Source: Thioalkalivibrio sp. (GTDB lineage: Bacteria > Pseudomonadota > Gammaproteobacteria > Ectothiorhodospirales > Ectothiorhodospiraceae). From it: a DNA stretch of 6,423 nt. The DNA lies in contig PULL01000095.1 in NCBI GenBank assembly GCA_003550945.1, positions 1 through 6,423 on the forward strand, in the 5' to 3' direction. Below are positions 1-4,367 of the stretch, piece by piece (positions within the stretch are counted from its first letter, which is position 1; every line of letters begins with the position of its first letter). The position numbers were made by a program, and so were the translations under genes. Under the pieces are notes generated by a model. It made no database searches. It saw only the letters and a list, made by a program, of their open reading frames with translations, and had not been told where the DNA came from.

Positions 1-1209
1 GCAGCGGTGCTGAGCGCTGCGGCGGACCGTCCGGACAAGCAGCTGATCGAAACGGTGGTGCTGCGCTCGCTGAGCCAGGCGGTCTACGGGCCCAGCCTCA
101 GCGGGCACTTCGGTCTGGCGCTGGAGGACTACGCGCACTTCACCTCGCCGATCCGGCGCTATCCCGACCTGCTCGTGCACCGCGGCATCCGCCACCTGCT
201 GCGCAAGGGCAAGGCATCGGACTTCGCCTATTCGCACCTCGAAATGGAGACGCTCGGCGAACACTGCTCGATGACCGAGCGCCGCGCGGACGACGCCACC
301 CGCGATGCGATCGCCTGGCTCAAGGCCGAGTACATGGAGGACAAGGTCGGCGACGTGTTCGACGGCGTGGTGTCGGGCGTCACCGGGTTTGGCCTGTTCG
401 TCGAGATCGTCGATGTGTTCATCGACGGCTTGGTCCACGTGACCAGTCTTGACAACGATTTCTATCACTTCGACCCCATCCGCCACCGGCTGACCGGCGA
501 GCGCGGGGGGCGGGTGTTCCGGATCGGGGACCGGTTGCGCGTGCAGGTGATCCGCGTGAGCCTCGACGACCGCAAGATCGATCTGCGCCTGGTGGATGAC
601 GAACCGGCCCCGCCGGCCGGGAGTAAGCGGCGTGGGAAAGCGCCGGCGGCGGAACGCGACAGCGAGCAGGCGTCGCCGAAGCGCGGAGCCCGGCGGCGAA
701 GATCCGCGGGTGGCGAGACCGGTCGCGATCGTCGGCCCGAAGCTGCGGTCCCGAAGCCGGACAGCCGCGAGACGAAGCGCGGCCGGGGTTCCGAACCTGC
801 GACGTCGGCGCCGCGGGGCCCCGAGGAGAAGCGGTCGCTGGCCTCCGCTCGCCCGGCGCAGGCCGACACCGACGCACGTGCACCCAGGCGGCGTGGTCGT
901 GGCCCCGCCAAGTCGGAGGATCCCGGCGCGACCAGCGCGGCGCCGGACCGGGCGGCGCGCCCGGCGGCTGCCCCCGACGCGGCTGCGCGCCCGGAAGCCG
1001 AGGCGGCCGAAAGTACTGCCCCGCGGCGCCGGCGCCGGCGCACCCAGCCTGAGGGCGAGGTGGCGCTGCTGATCCGACCCTCGGCGAGGTCGAAGTCGGG
1101 CGCGGATACCGCCGGGCCGGCGGGTCCGAGCGATGCCGGCGACGGAGACCGTGGCGGCGCGGACACGGGGCGCGGGCGTTCCGGTCGGCGGAGGCGGCGA
1201 AATTCGTGA
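1..1209 (+). CDS. rnr: Ribonuclease R, C-terminal part (5' end outside window)
   Basis: RNase R is a processive 3'-to-5' exoribonuclease that degrades structured RNA and takes part in rRNA quality control and trans-translation. The reading frame is open from base 1, so the N-terminal cold-shock domains and most of the catalytic domain lie upstream. Counting codons from base 1, the end of the RNB domain carries the family motif HFTSPIRRYPD at about 46-56. The stretch EHCSMTERRADDATRD follows at about 87-102. An S1 RNA-binding domain spans about 116-200 (GFGLFVEI, DGLVHVTSLDND, DDRKIDLRLV). All of this matches E. coli RNase R closely. The remaining 200 or so residues are a low-complexity tail rich in Arg, Ala, Pro, Gly and Glu, with runs of 3 to 6 arginines. 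It is much longer than the Lys-rich tail of the E. coli enzyme. The stop codon overlaps the rlmB start by 4 bases, which supports the tail being genuine and the two genes being co-translated. Confidence 0.96.
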   Translation, partial: AAVLSAAADRPDKQLIETVVLRSLSQAVYGPSLSGHFGLALEDYAHFTSPIRRYPDLLVHRGIRHLLRKGKASDFAYSHLEMETLGEHCSMTERRADDATRDAIAWLKAEYMEDKVGDVFDGVVSGVTGFGLFVEIVDVFIDGLVHVTSLDNDFYHFDPIRHRLTGERGGRVFRIGDRLRVQVIRVSLDDRKIDLRLVDDEPAPPAGSKRRGKAPAAERDSEQASPKRGARRRRSAGGETGRDRRPEAAVPKPDSRETKRGRGSEPATSAPRGPEEKRSLASARPAQADTDARAPRRRGRGPAKSEDPGATSAAPDRAARPAAAPDAAARPEAEAAESTAPRRRRRRTQPEGEVALLIRPSARSKSGADTAGPAGPSDAGDGDRGGADTGRGRSGRRRRRNS

Positions 1210-1958
1210 GCCGGGACGAGGTCGTCGGCGGGCTGCACGCGGTGGAGTCGCTGCTGGCGCACGCGCCCGAACGGGTCAAGCGCCTGCAGGTGGCGGCGGA
1301 TGCGGGCGATGCCCGACTGGCAGGCATTGTCGCGCGGGCCCAGGGCATGGGGATCAGTGTCGAACGGCTGCGCCGGGACCGGCTCGACCGCGGTCACGAG
1401 GGCCTCAGGCACCAGGGCGTGGTGGCGTTCACGCGGCCGCGGCCCCGGGCCGGAGAGGCCGAGCTCGAAAACCTGGTGGCGCAGGGAGGGAACCTGTTCC
1501 TCGCGCTCGACGGCGTGACCGATCCGCACAACCTCGGCGCCTGCCTGCGTAGCGCCGATGCGGCCGGTGCCAGCGCGGTGATCGTGCCGCGGGACCGCAG
1601 CGCGGCGCTGACACCGGCCGCCGCGAAGGCGGCCTCGGGCGCCGCCGAGACGATGCCGCTGGTGGCGGTGGTGAACCTCGCACGCACGCTGCGCCAGCTG
1701 CGCGATGCCGGGCTGTGGGTGGTCGGGCTGGCCGGTGACGTCGGTGCGCCGCTTTACCAGTTCGACCTGGCTTTGCCGACGGTGCTGGTGCTGGGCGCGG
1801 AGGGCGAGGGCCTGCGCCGCCTGACCCGCGAGAACTGTGATCAACTTGCCGCGATCCCGATGGCCGGCAGCGTTTCCAGCCTGAACGTGTCGGTGGCCGC
1901 GGGCGTGGCCCTGTTCGAGGCCGTGCGCCAGCGCTCCGCTGCCCGAGTCGGCACGTGA
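1206..1958 (+). CDS. rlmB: 23S rRNA (guanosine-2251-2'-O)-methyltransferase RlmB
   Basis: This is a SpoU/TrmH-type (SPOUT) RNA methyltransferase of 250 residues; E. coli RlmB has about 243. It uses S-adenosylmethionine to methylate the 2'-O of G2251 in the peptidyl-transferase P-loop of 23S rRNA. An N-terminal substrate-binding domain (about 1-75, starting EVVGGLHAVESLL) is followed by the catalytic knotted domain. That domain shows motif 1 at about 102-121 (LDGVTDPHNLGACLRSADAA), motif 2 at about 195-205 (VLGAEGEGLRR) and motif 3 at about 218-238 (PMAGSVSSLNVSVA). The GTG start sits in a GTGA overlap with the rnr stop. It gives the expected length and N-terminus, and no other start fits better. 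Location right after rnr is the usual one in gammaproteobacteria, and favours RlmB over the paralogous TrmH or TrmL. Expression probably depends on rnr transcription and on translational coupling, since no ribosome-binding site of its own is needed. Confidence 0.96.
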   Translation: MSRDEVVGGLHAVESLLAHAPERVKRLQVAADAGDARLAGIVARAQGMGISVERLRRDRLDRGHEGLRHQGVVAFTRPRPRAGEAELENLVAQGGNLFLALDGVTDPHNLGACLRSADAAGASAVIVPRDRSAALTPAAAKAASGAAETMPLVAVVNLARTLRQLRDAGLWVVGLAGDVGAPLYQFDLALPTVLVLGAEGEGLRRLTRENCDQLAAIPMAGSVSSLNVSVAAGVALFEAVRQRSAARVGT

Positions 1959-1986
1959 GCGGACTGAGGATCGTCGGGTTCCGCGC

Positions 1987-2015
1987 TTGTGTGGGGCGCC
2001 GGGATCGCCTATCAT
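1987..2015 (+). promoter_or_regulatory. Candidate sigma70 promoter for rpsF-rpsR
   Basis: A -35-like TTGTGT (1987-1992) and a -10-like TATCAT (2010-2015, five of six consensus bases) are separated by 17 bases, the ideal spacing. They lie in the only sizeable gap upstream of rpsF, and would start transcription near 2022, leaving a leader of about 105 bases. The -35 box matches in only three of six bases. The assignment is by eye and not scored against the genome background. Confidence 0.5.
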
Positions 2016-2054
2016 TTCGCGCTTTTCTCGCCGGTTTCGGCGACTTCTTGCCTC

Positions 2055-2118
2055 ACCGACGGGGTCGGTCCCTCAGGGGATTTCCCGCCTCGGACGGGAG
2101 GCTGTTACCCGTAAGGAG
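2055..2118 (+). promoter_or_regulatory. Structured rpsF leader, possible S6:S18 autoregulatory site
   Basis: The untranslated region before rpsF is rich in self-complementary segments. ACCGAC (2055-2060) pairs perfectly with GTCGGT (2064-2069) around a GGG loop. Nearer the gene, two mutually exclusive hairpins are possible. One is GCCTC (2087-2091) with GAGGC (2098-2102). The other is ACGGG (2094-2098) with CCCGT (2108-2112), which ends just before the Shine-Dalgarno. A CCG trinucleotide (2109-2111) lies directly beside the ribosome-binding site. Published work describes an rpsF-leader motif with a CCG-containing bulge that binds the S6:S18 complex and represses translation. The location and the CCG fit that idea, but I have not matched the consensus formally, so the identity is an inference. 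Confidence 0.42.
2113..2118 (+). promoter_or_regulatory. Ribosome-binding site of rpsF
   Basis: AAGGAG stands 8 bases before the ATG at 2127. This decides the start: an in-frame GTG at 2118 would overlap the Shine-Dalgarno itself, and would add three residues not found in S6 proteins, which begin MRHYE. Confidence 0.88.
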
Positions 2119-2126
2119 TGAACTGC

Positions 2127-2546
2127 ATGCGTCATTATGAAGTGGTGTTCATGGTCCACCCGGACCAGAGCGAGCAGGTTCCGGCGATGATCGAGCGCTA
2201 TCGCGGCATCGTCGAGGCCCAGGAGGGCGTTGTGCACCGCCTGGAAGACTGGGGCCGCCGTCAGCTGGCCTACCCGATCCAGAAGCTGGTGAAGGCGCAT
2301 TACGTGCTGATGAACGTCGAGGCGGGCGAAGAGGCCGTCGAGGAACTGGTCAGCGCCTTCCGTTTCAACGACGCCGTGCTGCGGCACCTGGTGATGCGGA
2401 TGGAAAAGGGCGAGACCGAGCCCTCGCCGCTGGCGAAGGGTCGCGAGGAGGAAGAGAGTGCGAAGGGTCGCGGGCGCCGCGACGATCGCGCGGATCGCGA
2501 TGACGACGAGGACGAGGAAGAAACGTCCGGCAGCCGCCGCGCCTGA
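2127..2546 (+). CDS. rpsF: 30S ribosomal protein S6
   Basis: S6 binds the central domain of 16S rRNA as a heterodimer with S18 during assembly of the 30S platform. The 139-residue product begins MRHYEVVFMVHPDQSEQVPA and contains RLEDWGRRQLAYPI (about 38-51) and KAHYVLMNVEA (about 56-66), nearly identical to E. coli S6. The ferredoxin-like fold covers about 1-95. The remaining tail is charged and probably disordered. It contains an acidic block (about 107-110 and 125-132) and a mixed Arg/Asp segment, and ends SGSRRA. E. coli S6 instead ends in glutamates that RimK extends. The ATG at 2127 was chosen from the Shine-Dalgarno spacing and the family N-terminus. The gene is first in the rpsF-rpsR pair; rpsR follows after 50 bases with no priB between them. 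Confidence 0.98.
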   Translation: MRHYEVVFMVHPDQSEQVPAMIERYRGIVEAQEGVVHRLEDWGRRQLAYPIQKLVKAHYVLMNVEAGEEAVEELVSAFRFNDAVLRHLVMRMEKGETEPSPLAKGREEEESAKGRGRRDDRADRDDDEDEEETSGSRRA

Positions 2547-2596
2547 TCCGTTCCCCGTCGCCGCTTCCCTTCAAATCCATTCGAGGAGTCACAGCC

Positions 2597-2824
2597 ATGG
2601 CCCGTTTTTCCCGTCGCCGCAAGTACTGCCGCTTCACCGCGGAAGGCATCGAGTACATTGATTACAAGGACCTGAACCTGCTCAGGAATTTCATCACCGA
2701 AACCGGCAAGATCGTGCCCAGCCGGGTGACCGGCACCAGCGCGAAGTACCAGCGCCAGTTGGCGACCGCCGTGAAGCGCGCCCGTTTCCTGGCCCTGCTG
2801 CCGTACACCGACAACCACTTCTGA
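2597..2824 (+). CDS. rpsR: 30S ribosomal protein S18
   Basis: S18 partners with S6 on the platform of the 30S subunit, near the mRNA exit channel. The 75-residue product has the same length as E. coli S18 and shows its hallmarks: the basic start MARFSRRRKYCRFTAEGIEY, the segment IDYKDLNLLRNFITETGKIVPSR (about 21-43), and the C-terminal KYQRQLATAVKRARFLALLPY (about 50-70). The start is supported by GAGGAG at 2583-2588, 8 bases before the ATG. It lies 50 bases after rpsF, so the two partners are almost certainly made from one message. If the rpsF leader is an S6:S18 operator, it would control both. Confidence 0.98.
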   Translation: MARFSRRRKYCRFTAEGIEYIDYKDLNLLRNFITETGKIVPSRVTGTSAKYQRQLATAVKRARFLALLPYTDNHF

Positions 2825-2850
2825 CGCCCGCGGGAGCGCAGGGGACGCCA

Positions 2851-3765
2851 ATGCGCGTATTGGCCGACTTTGCCATGCAGGGCCGCTGGCGCGCCGTTGG
2901 CGCGGCGGCGGGCCTGGGCGTGCTCGGCATCTTCATTCCGCCGATCGCGATTCTCAGCGGTGCGGTGGTGGCCCTGGTCGCGCTGCGGCTCGGTTTGGGG
3001 CAGGCGCTGTTCGTGGCCGGCTTTGCCGCGCTGATCCTCGGTGCGCTGATCTTCGCGATGATGGGTGGGTCGCCGTTGATCGGGATGATGGCGGGTCTCG
3101 CGCAGTGGCTGCCGGTGGCCGCGATGGGCGAGGTTCTGCGCCAGTCCGTCTCGTGGCGCGCGACCTTGTCCATGGCCGCGCTCGTGGCCGGCGGGCTGGT
3201 GCTTGTGGCGCGGCTGCTGGTCCCGGATCTCGAGGGCGCCTGGGTTGTAGCGGGTCAGAACATGCTGGCGCCCTTCGTCGAGAGCGGGGCGGTGGGCACG
3301 GAGGAACTTGAAGCGGCGCTGACCACCATTGCGCCGTTCCTGACCGGTCTGCTGGCCGGGATCTTCCTGCTCAGCATGGTGCTGAGCCTGATCATTGCCC
3401 GTTACTGGCAGGCGCTGCTGTACAACCCGGGGGCCTTCGGCGCTGAATTCCGCGAACTGCAGCTCGGGCGCAACCTCGCGATCGCGGTCGTGGTGCTGGC
3501 GCTGTTCGGGCAGCTGGCGGGTGTGCCGCTGGCGATGGAACTCGCGTTCATTCTCGGCGTACTGTTCTTCATCCAGGGTCTCGCGGTGATGCACGGACTC
3601 ACCCACACCCAGGGCATGAGCAACTTCTGGCTGGTCGGGATGTACGTGCTGATGGTGCTGGCGTTGCCGCAGATGTTCCTGCTGATCGCGGCACTTGGCG
3701 CGATCGACGGTGTGGCGCGACTCCGTGAGCGGTTTCCCGCGCGGGGCAGCAACGAGCCGGACTGA
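2851..3765 (+). CDS. DUF2232 (YybS-like) integral membrane protein, function unknown
   Basis: The product has 304 residues and is strongly hydrophobic. By eye there are about eight transmembrane segments: roughly 15-47 (possibly two short helices), 51-70, 75-95, 104-124, 157-183, 207-227, 230-249 and 258-283. No signal peptide cleavage site or catalytic motif is evident. A conserved-looking loop at about 185-199 (YWQALLYNPGAFGAE), the stretch GLAVMHGL at 243-250, and the closing helix ending LGAIDGVARLRERF are typical of DUF2232 proteins found at this locus in gammaproteobacteria. The last 15 residues are polar. The ATG at 2851 follows rpsR by 26 bases, with AGGGG at 2840-2844 as a modest ribosome-binding site. 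Location suggests co-transcription with rpsF-rpsR. From memory, B. subtilis also keeps a DUF2232 gene (yybS) near rplI and dnaC, so the linkage may be ancient. A small-molecule transport or envelope role is possible but unproven. Confidence 0.85.
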   Translation: MRVLADFAMQGRWRAVGAAAGLGVLGIFIPPIAILSGAVVALVALRLGLGQALFVAGFAALILGALIFAMMGGSPLIGMMAGLAQWLPVAAMGEVLRQSVSWRATLSMAALVAGGLVLVARLLVPDLEGAWVVAGQNMLAPFVESGAVGTEELEAALTTIAPFLTGLLAGIFLLSMVLSLIIARYWQALLYNPGAFGAEFRELQLGRNLAIAVVVLALFGQLAGVPLAMELAFILGVLFFIQGLAVMHGLTHTQGMSNFWLVGMYVLMVLALPQMFLLIAALGAIDGVARLRERFPARGSNEPD

Positions 3766-3841
3766 ACCGAGCCATCCGGCGGGTGGGCGTGTACACTCTG
3801 CGCAGTCGGCGTGCACTCTTTCAACGCTTCAAACGTATTAC

Positions 3842-3845
3842 AGGA
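3842..3845 (+). promoter_or_regulatory. Ribosome-binding site of rplI
   Basis: AGGA lies 8 bases before the ATG at 3854 and fixes the L9 start. Longer in-frame extensions, back to 3695, would run into the end of the DUF2232 gene and add 53 residues foreign to L9. Confidence 0.75.
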
Positions 3846-3853
3846 AAACCAAG

Positions 3854-4303
3854 ATGGAAGTCATTCTGCTGGAAAAGATCGACAACCTGGGCGGCCTCGG
3901 CGACAAGGTCCGCGTTCGCCCGGGTTATGCCCGCAACTACCTGCTGCCCCAGGGCAAGGCCAAGTTCGCCACCGCGGAGAACATCGCCGAGTTCGAGGCG
4001 CGCCGCGCGGAGCTGGAACGGGCGGCGGCCGAGGCGTTGGCGGCTGCCGAAACGCGTCGCGAGTCGCTTGCCGGCATGGTGATCGAATTGAAGGCCAAGG
4101 CCGGCGGCGAAGGCAAGCTGTTCGGTTCGATCGGGGCCAGTGACATCGCGGATGCGGTGACCGCCCGTGGCGTGGAGGTGGAGAAGCGCGAGGTGCGCCT
4201 GCCCGAAGGGCCGCTGCGCCAGGTCGGCGAGTACGAGATCGAACTGCACCTGCACGCCGACGTGAACGCGGAGATCCGCGTGATCGTGATCGGCGAGGAG
4301 TGA
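3854..4303 (+). CDS. rplI: 50S ribosomal protein L9
   Basis: L9 binds domain V of 23S rRNA near the L1 stalk base and extends away from the ribosome surface; it helps reading-frame maintenance. The 149-residue product has exactly the E. coli length. The N-terminal rRNA-binding domain (about 1-52) begins MEVILLEKIDNLGGLGDKVR and includes the signature GYARNYLLPQGKA (24-36). A long Ala/Glu/Arg-rich connecting helix runs about 41-75. The C-terminal domain (about 80-149) carries GGEGKLFGSIGASDIADAV (84-102) and the RLPEGPLRQVGEYEI region. It lies 88 bases after the DUF2232 gene. That gap contains a repeat that could include a minor promoter, so L9 may be transcribed partly on its own. A hairpin follows the gene. 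Confidence 0.98.
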   Translation: MEVILLEKIDNLGGLGDKVRVRPGYARNYLLPQGKAKFATAENIAEFEARRAELERAAAEALAAAETRRESLAGMVIELKAKAGGEGKLFGSIGASDIADAVTARGVEVEKREVRLPEGPLRQVGEYEIELHLHADVNAEIRVIVIGEE

Positions 4304-4312
4304 GCGGATTCC

Positions 4313-4340
4313 GGTGCCGGTCTGGAAACGGGCTGGCACC
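4313..4340 (+). other. Intergenic hairpin with GAAA tetraloop between rplI and dnaB
   Basis: GGTGCCGGTCTG (4313-4324) can pair over its full length with CGGGCTGGCACC (4329-4340), giving 12 base pairs (nine Watson-Crick, three G-U) closed by a GAAA tetraloop (4325-4328). The outer six pairs are perfect. No run of T follows, only mixed bases with scattered T, so it is not a classical intrinsic terminator. It could be a weak terminator or attenuator, an RNase processing site, or protection for the rplI 3' end ahead of dnaB. Confidence 0.6.
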
Positions 4341-4358
4341 ACCATTCGCTTCTAGCTC

Positions 4359-4362
4359 AAGG
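4359..4362 (+). promoter_or_regulatory. Ribosome-binding site of dnaB
   Basis: AAGG lies 5 bases before the ATG at 4368 and only 2 bases before an in-frame TTG at 4365. The spacing favours the ATG. The site is short and weak, in keeping with the low level of helicase a cell needs compared with L9. Confidence 0.6.
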
Positions 4363-4367
4363 CGTTG

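Noticed and set aside
1026..1041. Perfect 16-base palindrome GCGCCGGCGCCGGCGC considered as an operator or recombination site
   Set aside because: It falls on a run of six arginine codons alternating CGG and CGC, which produces the palindrome automatically.
596..1072. Overlapping + strand frame inside the rnr tail, considered as a frameshifted or overprinted gene
   Set aside because: The rnr frame itself stays open and ends precisely at the rlmB start. The alternative frame is Arg/Pro low complexity, as expected from base composition.
1959..1985. Intrinsic terminator after rlmB
   Set aside because: Only a 5-bp stem (GCGGA/TCCGC) with a large loop can be drawn, and no T-run follows. Readthrough into rpsF cannot be excluded.
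465..2015. Long antisense open frame (516 codons) opposite rnr tail and rlmB
   Set aside because: It is a shadow of GC-rich coding sequence. Its translation is Arg/Ala/Pro/His-rich with no recognisable domain, and it lies opposite two clear genes on the + strand.
2118..2126. Alternative GTG start for rpsF
   Set aside because: It overlaps the Shine-Dalgarno and would add MNC before the conserved MRHYE start of S6.
2662..3816. Antisense open frame (384 codons) opposite rpsR and the DUF2232 gene
   Set aside because: Its His/Gln/Arg-rich composition is the reverse-frame image of a hydrophobic membrane protein; no family motifs are seen.
4365..4367. TTG start for dnaB
   Set aside because: It is only 2 bases after the AAGG ribosome-binding site; the adjacent ATG has workable spacing.
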